A stretch of DNA of 64,000 nucleotides, from assembly GCA_037968815.1 (NCBI GenBank), contig JBBKWF010000004.1, positions 256,024-320,023 of the forward strand, written 5' to 3'. This document shows positions 26,233 to 34,702 of this stretch, one piece after another (position 1 is the stretch's first letter; every line of letters starts with the position of its first letter). The notes beneath the pieces were generated by a model. That model was not told the DNA's origin, ran no database searches, and saw nothing but the letters and a program-made list of their open reading frames with translations. Made by a program: the position numbers and the translations under genes. This DNA is from Pseudopedobacter sp037968815. GTDB lineage: Bacteria; Bacteroidota; Bacteroidia; Sphingobacteriales; Sphingobacteriaceae.

Positions 26233-26916
26233 ATGAAAAAGTATATAAATTTATTAAGCCTTAGCTTGTTTGCCATTATTATATCGGCTTGCAACAGCAA
26301 CGGACAATCAAATAGTAGTAAAACACAAGAGCATCAAAGTGATAAAAAAACGGACTTAAAACCGCCAAAAGGTAAAGCTGTTGCTGCTTTTGCAGAAGGT
26401 TGTTTTTGGTGTAGTGAGCATATTTTTGAAGCAGTTGTAGGTGTAGAGGATGTGATTTCTGGTTATGCCGGCGGAACAACGCTTAACCCCACTTATGATT
26501 TAGTGAACACAGAAACCACAGGCCATGCGGAAACTGTTTTGGTTTATTACAATCCAAAAGTTGTTACTTATGATGAATTGGTGAAAGTGTTTTTTGCATC
26601 GCATGACCCAACCACGAAAGATCAGCAAGGTCCGGATAGAGGAAGTTCTTACCGCTCAATTCTTTTTTACCAAACGCCAGCCGAAAAGGAAATTGCAATG
26701 AATGAGATTAAAAAGATTAGTGCTTCAGACCGGTTTGCGAAACCCTTGGTTACCGAGTTGAGACACTTAGATGCATTTTATGAAGCTGAAGATTACCATC
26801 AAGACTATATTAATGGTGGCAAAGGTAAGTTTAACCCTTATGTCAAAAATGTTTCTATCCCTAGATATGAGAAGTTTAAGAGTGATTATAAAGGGAAACT
26901 AAAAAAAGGTTCTTAG
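26233..26916 (+). CDS. msrA: Lipoprotein peptide-methionine (S)-S-oxide reductase
   Basis: Repairs oxidised methionine (S epimer). The enzyme domain starts near residue 50 and has the GCFWC motif with catalytic Cys57 and Cys60, then GYAGGTTLNPTYD and GHAETVLV, all standard for MsrA. Unlike cytosolic MsrA it opens with a type II signal (IIISAC, Cys20) and a Ser/Lys-rich linker, so it should work on envelope proteins as a lipoprotein. The length is 227 residues. No MsrB is fused or adjacent. A weak terminator follows. Confidence 0.94.
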   Translation: MKKYINLLSLSLFAIIISACNSNGQSNSSKTQEHQSDKKTDLKPPKGKAVAAFAEGCFWCSEHIFEAVVGVEDVISGYAGGTTLNPTYDLVNTETTGHAETVLVYYNPKVVTYDELVKVFFASHDPTTKDQQGPDRGSSYRSILFYQTPAEKEIAMNEIKKISASDRFAKPLVTELRHLDAFYEAEDYHQDYINGGKGKFNPYVKNVSIPRYEKFKSDYKGKLKKGS

Positions 26917-26939
26917 TAACAGATTTCAATCTGATTTAG

Positions 26940-26969
26940 AAGGCATAGCTTAAGAAGTTGTGCCTTTTC
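26940..26969. terminator. Probable terminator after msrA
   Basis: An AAGGCATA arm pairs with TGTGCCTT (one G-T pair) around a loop of about 13 and is followed by TT-CT. It lies between convergent genes. Confidence 0.5.
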
Positions 26970-27031
26970 TAGTTTATATGCGATAAATGAAATTGTTTCG
27001 GTTAATGTCTTAACATAACAAGCTGTAATAT

Positions 27032-27607
27032 TTACAATGCAGCTTTCACTAAATAAGGCAAAATTTCTTTTTGGAAAGAGATAAAATTCTTACGAACATC
27101 GGCATCACTTACAGAAGTAAAAGCGAAAGAGAAGATAATGCTTTTGCTGGCTTTAATCAAAAATCTTAATCTTTCGGGGTAAGTGTCATCAATATTTAGC
27201 TCTTCAATTTCTAAAAACTCCTGATAAAGTAAACGTTCTAGCTCATCAGATAGGTTTTTTAAAAACTCCTGAGCATTGGCAGATTCACGAATAAAATCCC
27301 AACCGATAAACTCGTTACAAACGGTATAAGATAGCTTGCTCACCCTTAAAATCAATAGGGTTAAGTGCTCTTCTTTGTTGATACTTTTATTATCCTGATG
27401 TACTAAATCACTAATGCTTACTTTTAAATAGTCCATTAGAATGGCATGTAACACCAATTCTTTACTTTCAAAATATTTATAGATAGTGGCTTTAGCGATT
27501 TTAGCTTTTTTTGCAATTTCGTTTACGCTGGTTTTATGGTAACCATATTTACGGAAGAGGTCCTGAGCGGATTTTTTTATACTTTCTTTAATTTTATCTG
27601 CTTCCAT
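27032..27607 (-). CDS. TetR/AcrR family transcriptional regulator
   Basis: A 191-residue regulator. The N-terminal helix-turn-helix is clear: KSAQDLFRKYGYHKTSVNEI, then AKATIYKYFESKELVLHAIL. The C-terminal helical domain binds an unknown ligand. The ATG at 27607 (MEADKIKES) is chosen because the frame upstream of it overlaps the lipoprotein gene and encodes nothing TetR-like. It starts two bases after the stop of that lipoprotein gene, so it is in the pheS transcript or in a short operon with it. Confidence 0.88.
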   Translation of the reverse strand: MEADKIKESIKKSAQDLFRKYGYHKTSVNEIAKKAKIAKATIYKYFESKELVLHAILMDYLKVSISDLVHQDNKSINKEEHLTLLILRVSKLSYTVCNEFIGWDFIRESANAQEFLKNLSDELERLLYQEFLEIEELNIDDTYPERLRFLIKASKSIIFSFAFTSVSDADVRKNFISFQKEILPYLVKAAL

Positions 27608-27609
27608 AA

Positions 27610-28026
27610 TTAATTGTAAACGGTGATTTGTGAGCTGGTGACAGTCACTTGATATTGTTTTAAAGGTCTGGTTGCCGGAGCTTTGATAGAATAACCATCT
27701 TCCATAGTAAATATGGAGCCCGAACAAGGGTCTGTTGCAGTAATGCTTGGCTCATTAACAATTACAGCACATTTACTTTCCGGGTTATAGGTACTGCAAC
27801 GGTCATAAGCTACAATTTGACCAGTAGTTCTTTTATAAAGTATAATACCTGCAACACCTCCATTGATCACCACGTAGCCTCCGGCACTATTTAATGCGGA
27901 AAAGCGGTAATCATTTACACTAATACGCACATCTACCGGTACATCAGCGATATAGTTTCCTTCTTTACCGCAAGATTGTATCAATAAAATGGTAATTAGA
28001 GAAATGAAGAGGGCAAGTTTTTTCAT
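27610..28026 (-). CDS. Rieske-fold lipoprotein lacking the histidine cluster ligands
   Basis: A 138-residue lipoprotein with lipobox LIQSCGKE. The C-terminal half follows the Rieske ferredoxin outline: VAYDRCSTYNP where the first ligand box (CxH) should be, DPCSGSIF where CxxHGSxF-type box two should be, and the trailing KAPATRPLKQYQV strand. The two cysteine positions are kept but both histidines are replaced (Tyr/Thr and Ser), so a [2Fe-2S] cluster is not expected. It lies directly between pheS and the TetR gene. The function is unknown. Confidence 0.7.
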   Translation of the reverse strand: MKKLALFISLITILLIQSCGKEGNYIADVPVDVRISVNDYRFSALNSAGGYVVINGGVAGIILYKRTTGQIVAYDRCSTYNPESKCAVIVNEPSITATDPCSGSIFTMEDGYSIKAPATRPLKQYQVTVTSSQITVYN

Positions 28027-28027
28027 T

Positions 28028-29089
28028 TTAGATGACTTCAGTTTGAAATTGTTTTAAGAAACGAACATCGTTCTCAGAAAACAAACGCAAATCTTTAATC
28101 TGATATTTTAAATTGGTGATTCTTTCTATACCCATACCAAAAGCAAAACCGGTATATTTTTTAGAATCTATATTTACATTGTCTAAAACGTTGGGGTCAA
28201 TCATTCCACAACCTAAAATTTCTACCCAACCACTTTGCTTACACATTTGGCAACCATCACCTTTACAAATAGAACAAGAAATGTCCATTTCTGCAGAAGG
28301 TTCAGTAAAAGGGAAGTACGACGGACGGAAACGAACTTTGGTATCTTCGCCATACAGCTCCTGAACAAAATAATATAAGGTTTGCTTTAAATCGGCAAAA
28401 GAAACATTTTCATCAACATATAAACCTTCTACTTGGTGAAAAAAGCAATGTGCCCTTGCAGAAATAGCTTCGTTACGATAAACTCTACCGGGCATTAAAG
28501 CTCTAAAAGGTGGTTTGCCAGCTTCCATTAACCTTACCTGTACAGATGAAGTGTGAGTACGGAGCGCATAAGCCTCCTTTTTTTGCTCACCTTCTTGACT
28601 TTCTGAGCTTTCTGTAGGTTTTTGTACAAAAAAAGTGTCTTGCATATCTCTTGCAGGATGTTCTTCTGGAAAGTTTAATGCAGAGAAATTATGCCAATCG
28701 TCTTCAACCTCAGGTCCTTCAGACAAAACAAAACCTAAGCGTTTAAATATCTCCACTATTTCTTTACGAACTAAAGAAAGTGGGTGACGACCACCAACCT
28801 CAAATCCTTCGCCGGGTAAGGTTAAGTCTTCTTTGTTAGCTTGTGCTGTGGTTGCAGTAAAATTGTCTTTATTATCATTAAACTTAGCTTCTGCTAATTG
28901 CTTAAACTGATTCAGTACTTTTCCTAATACGCGTTTCTCTTCTGGAGATACGGCTTTAAATTCATCAAATAAATCTTTGATAATTCCTTTTGTACCTAAG
29001 AACTTAATGCGGAAGCTCTCTAATTCTTCTGCTGTTTTGGGTTCAAAAGCGTTGATTTCGGTAGTGTATTGAGTGATTTTAGACTGCAT
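28028..29089 (-). CDS. pheS: Phenylalanine--tRNA ligase alpha subunit
   Basis: Charges tRNA-Phe in a complex with PheT, which is not in the window. The 353-residue subunit has the coiled-coil N-terminus with KFLGTKGIIK, the class II motif region (FPEEHPARDMQDTFF), motif 2 near RVYRNEAISARAHCFFHQVEG and motif 3 GFAFGMGIERI. An internal Cys-rich stretch (CSICKGDGCQMCKQSGW) is seen in many bacterial PheS proteins. The ATG at 29089 (MQSKITQ) is preferred to one three codons upstream because a promoter-like octamer overlaps that earlier ATG. Confidence 0.96.
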   Translation of the reverse strand: MQSKITQYTTEINAFEPKTAEELESFRIKFLGTKGIIKDLFDEFKAVSPEEKRVLGKVLNQFKQLAEAKFNDNKDNFTATTAQANKEDLTLPGEGFEVGGRHPLSLVRKEIVEIFKRLGFVLSEGPEVEDDWHNFSALNFPEEHPARDMQDTFFVQKPTESSESQEGEQKKEAYALRTHTSSVQVRLMEAGKPPFRALMPGRVYRNEAISARAHCFFHQVEGLYVDENVSFADLKQTLYYFVQELYGEDTKVRFRPSYFPFTEPSAEMDISCSICKGDGCQMCKQSGWVEILGCGMIDPNVLDNVNIDSKKYTGFAFGMGIERITNLKYQIKDLRLFSENDVRFLKQFQTEVI

Positions 29090-29095
29090 AGGGTA

Positions 29096-29103
29096 CAAAT
29101 TTA
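29096..29103 (-). promoter_or_regulatory. Putative -7 element for pheS, adjacent to its ATG
   Basis: On the minus strand the octamer reads TAAATTTG, matching TAnnTTTG. It ends six bases before the preferred pheS ATG and overlaps the alternative ATG at 29098, again predicting a nearly leaderless transcript. Confidence 0.4.
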
Positions 29104-29218
29104 AGAAAAAAAGTCTCTTAAATTTTAGAATTAATTTTGTGGGGTAATTGGATTGTCAGATTTGATTTGGCTACCCTCTGTTTAAATGAACATTCTTAAT
29201 AAATATATGGATAGATAT

Positions 29219-29240
29219 GAAAAAACCTAAATAAGGGTTT
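29219..29240 (-). terminator. Terminator of the PspC/RDD operon
   Basis: On the minus strand, AAACCC, a seven-base loop and GGTTTTTT form a short hairpin with a T tail about 38 bases after the last gene of the operon. Confidence 0.55.
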
Positions 29241-29278
29241 CTTAATTATATTTTCACTCCCTGAAAAGAATTGAAGCC

Positions 29279-29887
29279 TTAAATCAATCTATCCTTTACT
29301 ACCAGTGTTTCTGCTAATTTATCATGCAAGGTTTGTTGCTTTTTATTAAGGAATGAGTAAAGATAGCCTGCGAAAAGTGGAAGTGTACTCAGTATTTTAG
29401 ATAAGTTTCTGATGATAATTTGCTTTAGCGATGGCTGTAAACCTTGAGAGTTAGTTACTTTTATAGAAAGTAACTTTTTACCTATGGTAGATTGTTGATG
29501 GTTTTCCATGTAAATATTATAGAATATTTTCAGAAAAGGAAGTAGCAAAAGTCCGCTTAAAATATTTTGCTGAGTAGCACTTTTGTCTGCAATGTAAATT
29601 GCCATTAAAAGTTCAAAAAAGGCAAATATTCCAAAAACAACAAACCAGTCAATTACTGTTGCAAGTAGGCGTAAATCAAAACCTGCATAATATTGCGGAG
29701 CGGTAAACTCTTGCGAAAAACCTAATAAATTTCTTAATTCTGCAATTTCATGAGCTTCTTTATAATCATCCATTTCTGCGGTTTTCAGAAATGAATCGGG
29801 TTTAACAGATTTGGTTTTTAGTGCATCAAGTGTAAAAGGGCCTGTTGGTTTTCCGGCTACCACCAAATAATAGAGGGTTTCGTTCAT
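29279..29887 (-). CDS. GYF_2-RDD membrane protein
   Basis: A 202-residue protein. Residues 1-55 form a GYF_2 (DUF4339) domain: YYLVVAGKPTGPFTLDAL and then a short linker. Residues about 65-195 are an RDD domain with three hydrophobic segments, the opening YYAGFDLRLLATVIDW and a late STIGKKLLSIKV segment. GYF-like domains bind proline-rich partners, so this may be a scaffolding membrane protein. It is the last gene of a tight four-gene operon (two-base gap upstream). Confidence 0.85.
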   Translation of the reverse strand: MNETLYYLVVAGKPTGPFTLDALKTKSVKPDSFLKTAEMDDYKEAHEIAELRNLLGFSQEFTAPQYYAGFDLRLLATVIDWFVVFGIFAFFELLMAIYIADKSATQQNILSGLLLLPFLKIFYNIYMENHQQSTIGKKLLSIKVTNSQGLQPSLKQIIIRNLSKILSTLPLFAGYLYSFLNKKQQTLHDKLAETLVVKDRLI

Positions 29888-29889
29888 TT

Positions 29890-30828
29890 TTAATAACGTT
29901 TCACTTCAAAATCACTTAAACCACCTTTTAAATTAATCATGATTTTGTTGGTAGTAGAATTATAGTCCGGAGAAATAAAAGTACCATCATCAGATTTTGA
30001 GAAGCCAGGGAAGTCTTTTGCTGATAAACCTGTTTTGGTGCGTATTTTACATCCCGCATCTTCTGGGATATAGATACTCACTTTTGCTATTCCAGTTTCT
30101 GCTGATAAATTAACATCATTATAAAGCGAACCTATTTTAACCTTAAAGTCTGCTGCCCCACCTTTAATATTGATTTCTTTTACGCGGTTGTTGCTTAAGT
30201 CGAAATTTGCTTTACCAGCACCCATATTTAGGTTGATAATCCATAATGGCAACGGATGGACTTTTATTTTAACGTCATTGAAATCTGTATCGTCAAAATC
30301 AAAACTATTGTCTTTATTTTTAGATTTAAAATCTAAAACAACAACGCTATCTGTATCTGTTTTACGTAGGTAATAATGGTTATTGTCTTTTTGAGCAGAC
30401 GATTCAAAAAGATTGTCATCGCCATTTGTGATAATAAAGGAGCTTGCACCACCATTGATGTTTAGCGTAGCATTTTTAAACTTACCATCATAAGCTTCTT
30501 CGTAAAAAGATTTAGCTCCTTTTGTATCTTCTATCTCGGTGTCTTCGTCATTGTAACTTAACCAATTACGGTCAACTTTTTTATGAGTACCTAAATTTGT
30601 ATAAGTAATTAAGCCTAAGGCAAAAATAGTAGTAGCAATAATTAGCCATTTACCGGCAGTAGATTCTGATCTTGAAAAGATGATATTTATACCAGAAACA
30701 ATTAAAACTATGGGCCAAAACTTCCAAACATAAGTCCAACGAAAATCAATAACACCGTAGTTTTCAAGTAGAAAAACAGTCCCAATGAAAACTAAAATAA
30801 TTCCCCAAGATATTCTGCTCGCTTTCAT
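29890..30828 (-). CDS. LiaF-like membrane protein with adhesin-type beta repeats
   Basis: A 312-residue protein. The N-terminal 90 residues contain four hydrophobic segments of the LiaF transmembrane / DUF5668 type (RISWGIILVFIGTVFLLENY, then WKFWPIVLIVSGINIIF). The rest is a series of beta repeats (LNINGGASSF, INIKGGAADF, MINLKGGLSDF), like DUF4097/LiaF C-terminal solenoids. LiaF-type proteins control envelope-stress two-component systems in Firmicutes. No such kinase is next door here, so the target is unknown. Confidence 0.8.
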   Translation of the reverse strand: MKASRISWGIILVFIGTVFLLENYGVIDFRWTYVWKFWPIVLIVSGINIIFSRSESTAGKWLIIATTIFALGLITYTNLGTHKKVDRNWLSYNDEDTEIEDTKGAKSFYEEAYDGKFKNATLNINGGASSFIITNGDDNLFESSAQKDNNHYYLRKTDTDSVVVLDFKSKNKDNSFDFDDTDFNDVKIKVHPLPLWIINLNMGAGKANFDLSNNRVKEINIKGGAADFKVKIGSLYNDVNLSAETGIAKVSIYIPEDAGCKIRTKTGLSAKDFPGFSKSDDGTFISPDYNSTTNKIMINLKGGLSDFEVKRY

Positions 30829-30831
30829 AAT

Positions 30832-31335
30832 TTACTGGTTGTAATTTTCTTCGTCTGTACTTTTAAACTCATCTTCAGTCGCACCATCTTTGTTAGTCTT
30901 AGCTTCGTCACTACTTTTCTTAGCTTTAGATAATAAAATTAAGCCTAATGCAACAAAAGCAAGTGGCCATAATTTATGTAACTCAAGCCAATCAGGCAAA
31001 ATGTCAAACTCATCCAATAAAAAATAAGCACCCATTACTATTAGTATACAGCCTGAAATTAGGCTCATACTAGAATTGTTTTTCTTATTTATTGGGGCTT
31101 TTATTGGCTCGTCTGTTACTGTACGATAATCTGTATAGGTGTAAGGAGGCTTGCTTTCTTCCGAAACAACTATCCATAATATACAATAGATTAAAAAACC
31201 ACTGCCTCCAAAAAAGGTAGCTAAGGCAAATGCAATCCTAACAAATGTAACGTCTAAATCAAAATACTTTGCAATACCTGTAGCTACACCAGCTATCATC
31301 TTGTCTTGCGGGTCGCGTGTTAATTTTTTTTCCAC
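30832..31335 (-). CDS. PspC domain-containing protein
   Basis: A 167-residue membrane protein. Residues 1-60 are a PspC domain: KLTRDPQDKMIAGVATGIAKYFDLDVTFVRI, then a hydrophobic helix ending CILWIVV. A second hydrophobic pair follows near 95-140 (LISGCILIVMGAYFLL, LWPLAFVALGLILL) and a charged tail. PspC proteins sense or relay inner-membrane stress. The next gene is three bases downstream. Confidence 0.9.
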   Translation of the reverse strand: MEKKLTRDPQDKMIAGVATGIAKYFDLDVTFVRIAFALATFFGGSGFLIYCILWIVVSEESKPPYTYTDYRTVTDEPIKAPINKKNNSSMSLISGCILIVMGAYFLLDEFDILPDWLELHKLWPLAFVALGLILLSKAKKSSDEAKTNKDGATEDEFKSTDEENYNQ

Positions 31336-31346
31336 TTTTTTATCTT

Positions 31347-32048
31347 TTAATTCTGCCCATTTTGTGGCGTAATCATAATTTGATCAACATTTGCTCCTTT
31401 ACTTAGTTGCAATGCGTGAGTAATTGATTTCGCTATATCTTCTGGCAATACAAATTTATCCGGAGAAATTTCTGTACCATCCCAAGATGAAGTAAGTGTT
31501 GAACCGGGTATAACTGCGGTTACTTTTACTCCAGAAGGTCTGGTTTCTTCTCTCATCACATTGTTAAGACTAAGCAAGGCTGCTTTTGTTACAGTATAAG
31601 AACCAGCTTGCACAACTGTTTGCAAACTTGCTATTGAACAGAAGTTAAAAATGTGTCCAGAGCCTCTTTTAACCATTAAAGGCGCTAATTTTTTATAAAG
31701 AATATAATGAGCGATGAGGTTTAAGTTAAGATGAAACTCTAACATATGATCTTCTTCTTCTAAAACTAAAGAAGGGACATAAATGCCAACATTGTTTACT
31801 AAAACATCTATTGTTTTAAAATGTGCTATTGATTGATCGGCAAATTCAATTACTTCTTGTTTTATGGCACAATCTGTTTTAACGGTAAGTATTTTAATTT
31901 TTGGGTTTATAGCCAGTAATTCTGCTTCTAATAAGTCAAGTTCTTTTTGGTTTCTAGCACATAATGCTAGCGAGTGATTATTTTTCGCCATTTCTATAGC
32001 TACTGCTCTTCCCATTCCTTTAGTAGCACCTGTTATTAATATATTCAT
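31347..32048 (-). CDS. SDR family oxidoreductase
   Basis: A 233-residue classical short-chain dehydrogenase. TGATKGMG is at the nucleotide loop, LVNNVGIY follows, and the catalytic residues are Ser in FNFCSIAS and Tyr/Lys in SYTVTKAAL. The start is taken at 32048 (MNILITG), removing a 22-residue upstream stretch that would cross the divergent promoter region. It sits 11 bases before the PspC gene and probably opens that operon. The substrate is unknown. Confidence 0.87.
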   Translation of the reverse strand: MNILITGATKGMGRAVAIEMAKNNHSLALCARNQKELDLLEAELLAINPKIKILTVKTDCAIKQEVIEFADQSIAHFKTIDVLVNNVGIYVPSLVLEEEDHMLEFHLNLNLIAHYILYKKLAPLMVKRGSGHIFNFCSIASLQTVVQAGSYTVTKAALLSLNNVMREETRPSGVKVTAVIPGSTLTSSWDGTEISPDKFVLPEDIAKSITHALQLSKGANVDQIMITPQNGQN

Positions 32049-32124
32049 AATTTTTAGTTTTGAGCAATTTAGGATTAATAATTGCATTTGATAAAAAAGC
32101 TTATTTTTACACAAATTTAAACAT

Positions 32125-32859
32125 ATGGTGTTTTATCATTTCGGGAAATATATTTTAATGCTGAAGGCGGTTTTTAGAAAACCAGAGAAAATGAGCATTT
32201 ACAAAAATGAGGTTTTTAGGGAAATGGTAGATATAGGCTTAGGTTCTTTAGGTATCGTCAGTATCATCTCCGTTTTTATTGGTGCTGTAACCACAGTACA
32301 AACTGCTTTTCAGTTGACAAGTGATTTAATTCCTAAATCTATTATTGGAGGTATTACGCGTGATTCAACTATACTGGAACTTAGTCCAACAATTTGTTCT
32401 TTGGTTTTGGCAGGTAAAGTTGGTAGCAGTATAGCTTCGCAAATTGGAACCATGCGTGTAACCGAGCAAATTGATGCTTTAGAGATAATGGGGATAAATG
32501 CTCCTGGTTATTTAATATTACCCAAGTTACTAGGTGGTGTAATTATGATTCCGCTTTTGGTAATTGTAGCTATTGCATTAAGTATTACAGGTGGTTATTT
32601 AGCCGGTACAGCTTCTGGAGCAGTAAGTTCAGCAGAATTTATACAAGGTTTAACCACAGATTTTATTCCTTTTACTTTAGTAGTAGCAATGGTAAAGGCA
32701 TTAATTTTCGCTTTTATTATTACAACAGTTTCTTCTTACCAAGGCTTTTTTACCAAAGGAGGCGCTTTGGAAGTAGGTGCTGCCAGTACCAAAGCGGTGG
32801 TAATTAGCTGTATTGCTATTTTGGTTTCTGATTACGTTATTGCACAACTTTTATTATGA
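32125..32859 (+). CDS. MlaE family ABC transporter permease
   Basis: A 244-residue inner-membrane permease of the MlaE/YrbE family. Typical parts are the amphipathic N-terminus with VFREMVDIGLGSLGIV, the GAVTTVQTAFQL segment, and AGKVGSSIASQIGTMRVTEQIDALEIMG, the family signature. With the ATPase encoded next door it should move phospholipids between membranes in the Mla-type system. It overlaps that gene by four bases. Confidence 0.92.
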   Translation: MVFYHFGKYILMLKAVFRKPEKMSIYKNEVFREMVDIGLGSLGIVSIISVFIGAVTTVQTAFQLTSDLIPKSIIGGITRDSTILELSPTICSLVLAGKVGSSIASQIGTMRVTEQIDALEIMGINAPGYLILPKLLGGVIMIPLLVIVAIALSITGGYLAGTASGAVSSAEFIQGLTTDFIPFTLVVAMVKALIFAFIITTVSSYQGFFTKGGALEVGAASTKAVVISCIAILVSDYVIAQLLL

Positions 32860-33605
32860 TTGAGGTTAAGGATATTTTCAAAAGCTTCGGCGATAATGAA
32901 GTTTTAAAAGGCATTTCTGCCGATTTTAAACCAGGCGTAACTTCTTTAATTATAGGAAGCTCCGGGTCTGGAAAAACTACTTTGATGAAAAACATGGTAG
33001 GTTTACATGAACCAAATAGCGGTAAGGTTTTTTACGACGGGCGAGATTTTACTGCGATGGATACCCATGAACGTAAAGATATACGTCAGGAAATTGGAAT
33101 GCTCTTTCAAGGATCTGCCTTGTTTGACTCCATGACTGTAGAAAAAAACATACGCTTTCCGCTAGATATGTTTACAAATGAGTCAAAAGCAGAAAAATTA
33201 GATCGTGTTAATTTTGTTTTAGAACGAGTAAATCTTGCTGGTAAAAATAAACTTTACCCTTCTGAACTTTCTGGAGGGATGATGAAAAGAGTAGGTATCG
33301 CAAGAGCTATCGCTATGCGACCTAAATACCTTTTTTGTGATGAGCCAAACTCTGGTCTCGATCCAAAAAGCTCCATTATGATTGATGAATTGGTGCAAGA
33401 AATTACACAGGAATATGATATTACAACCGTTATTGTTACCCATGATATGAACTCGGTGATGGGAATTGGCGAACATATCCTATTTTTGCATCAAGGCGAG
33501 AAATGGTGGGAAGGTTCAAAAGATGAAATAACCTCTACAGATAATAAAGAGCTTAACGATTTTGTTTTTGCCACTAAATTGATGGAAACCTTACTTAAAA
33601 AGTAG
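32856..33605 (+). CDS. MlaF-type ABC transporter ATP-binding protein
   Basis: A 249-residue ABC ATPase. Walker A is GSSGSGKTT near 36-44, the Q-loop is MLFQGSALFDSMTV, the signature is LSGGMMKRVGIARA, Walker B is YLFCDEPNSGLDP, and the switch is VTHDMNSV. The FDSMTV and EPNSGLDP wording is characteristic of the MlaF branch. The usual third gene, mlaD (MCE protein), does not follow; the next gene is an rRNA methyltransferase, so mlaD must lie elsewhere. Confidence 0.92.
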   Translation: MIEVKDIFKSFGDNEVLKGISADFKPGVTSLIIGSSGSGKTTLMKNMVGLHEPNSGKVFYDGRDFTAMDTHERKDIRQEIGMLFQGSALFDSMTVEKNIRFPLDMFTNESKAEKLDRVNFVLERVNLAGKNKLYPSELSGGMMKRVGIARAIAMRPKYLFCDEPNSGLDPKSSIMIDELVQEITQEYDITTVIVTHDMNSVMGIGEHILFLHQGEKWWEGSKDEITSTDNKELNDFVFATKLMETLLKK

Positions 33606-33746
33606 CTTTTTAGATGGTTAGGGATTGGTTTGTTAGGTGGCTAGGAGAAAAGCCATTAGCTAACTCCCAGCTTAATTCCAGCTCAACAGGTATTCACTCT
33701 GTCATTAAAAACTCAATCACTTATTAAATTCAAGTATTAAAAAAAT

Positions 33747-34643
33747 ATGCAACCAAATATACAAGCACTTACTCCACAACACTGGAAAGATTACGAACTG
33801 ATAGATTGTGGAGATTTTGAAAAGCTAGAGCGATTTGGCGATGTTATTTTGATAAGACCAGAACCACAAGCTGTTTGGAGCAAGTTATTGCCAGAAAGCG
33901 AATGGCAGAAGCTTCACCATATTAAGTTTAAAGGTAGGTCTGCTACTAGTGGAGAGTGGGTTAAAAAGAATCCCAAAACACCAGACCGTTGGCATATAGA
34001 ATATAAAAACAATGATGTTAAGATTAAATTCCGTTTAGCTTTAACCTCGTTTAAACATGTCGGTATTTTTCCGGAACAGTCTGTAAACTGGGATTTTATT
34101 TCATCATCCATTAAAAAGTTTAAAACGCCAGAGCCTAAAATACTCAACCTATTTGCATACACCGGTGGGGCATCTTTAATTGCAAAAGCTGCCGGTGCAG
34201 ATACTACCCATGTTGATTCTATTAAACAGGTGGTAAGTTGGGCAAATGAAAATCAAGAAATTTCTAATTTAAAAGATATTCGTTGGGTGGTTGAAGATGC
34301 GTTGAAGTTTGTACAACGTGAATTAAAAAGAGGTAAAAAGTACAACGGAATTATATTAGATCCGCCGGCATACGGTCATGGCCCAAAAGGGGAGAAGTGG
34401 AAGCTAGAAGATTTAATTAAAGAGATGATGCGAGATGTGGTGCAGTTGTTAGATCCAAAAGAGCATTTCTTGATTTTAAACACTTATTCATTAGGGTTTT
34501 CGTCTATTATTGTTGAGAATTTAATTAGAGGTGCTCACCCCGATGTTCAGAATTTAAATATTGGTGAACTGTACTTAAAAGCAAGGAGTGGAGTTAATTT
34601 GCCATTAGGTGTTTTTGGTAAATTTAGTTTGTTCAATTGTTGA
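33747..34643 (+). CDS. Class I SAM-dependent methyltransferase, RlmI-like
   Basis: A 298-residue methyltransferase of the Methyltrans_SAM (RlmI/RlmK C-terminal) group. The SAM site is ILNLFAYTGGASLIAKAAGA near 131-150, the acidic motif is THVDSIKQVVSWANEN, and the catalytic motif is LDPPAYGHGPKGEKWKLE. There is no PUA domain at the N-terminus, unlike E. coli RlmI. A 23S rRNA cytosine target is likely from family membership but not certain. Confidence 0.85.
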   Translation: MQPNIQALTPQHWKDYELIDCGDFEKLERFGDVILIRPEPQAVWSKLLPESEWQKLHHIKFKGRSATSGEWVKKNPKTPDRWHIEYKNNDVKIKFRLALTSFKHVGIFPEQSVNWDFISSSIKKFKTPEPKILNLFAYTGGASLIAKAAGADTTHVDSIKQVVSWANENQEISNLKDIRWVVEDALKFVQRELKRGKKYNGIILDPPAYGHGPKGEKWKLEDLIKEMMRDVVQLLDPKEHFLILNTYSLGFSSIIVENLIRGAHPDVQNLNIGELYLKARSGVNLPLGVFGKFSLFNC

Positions 34644-34702
34644 AATCTTTTTTATAAAAGACCAAAGCTTAGTCTTAATTTTCCCTTTAATTTTAATTAA
34701 AA

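Noticed and set aside
27607..27727. Longer N-terminus of the TetR regulator
   Set aside because: It would overlap the lipoprotein gene by about 120 bases, and the extra residues do not precede TetR domains.
33606..33746. Imperfect inverted repeat after the MlaF gene
   Set aside because: Pairing between the TTAGGTGGCTAGG and GCCATTAGCTAAC stretches is too broken and lacks a T tract, so I do not call a terminator.
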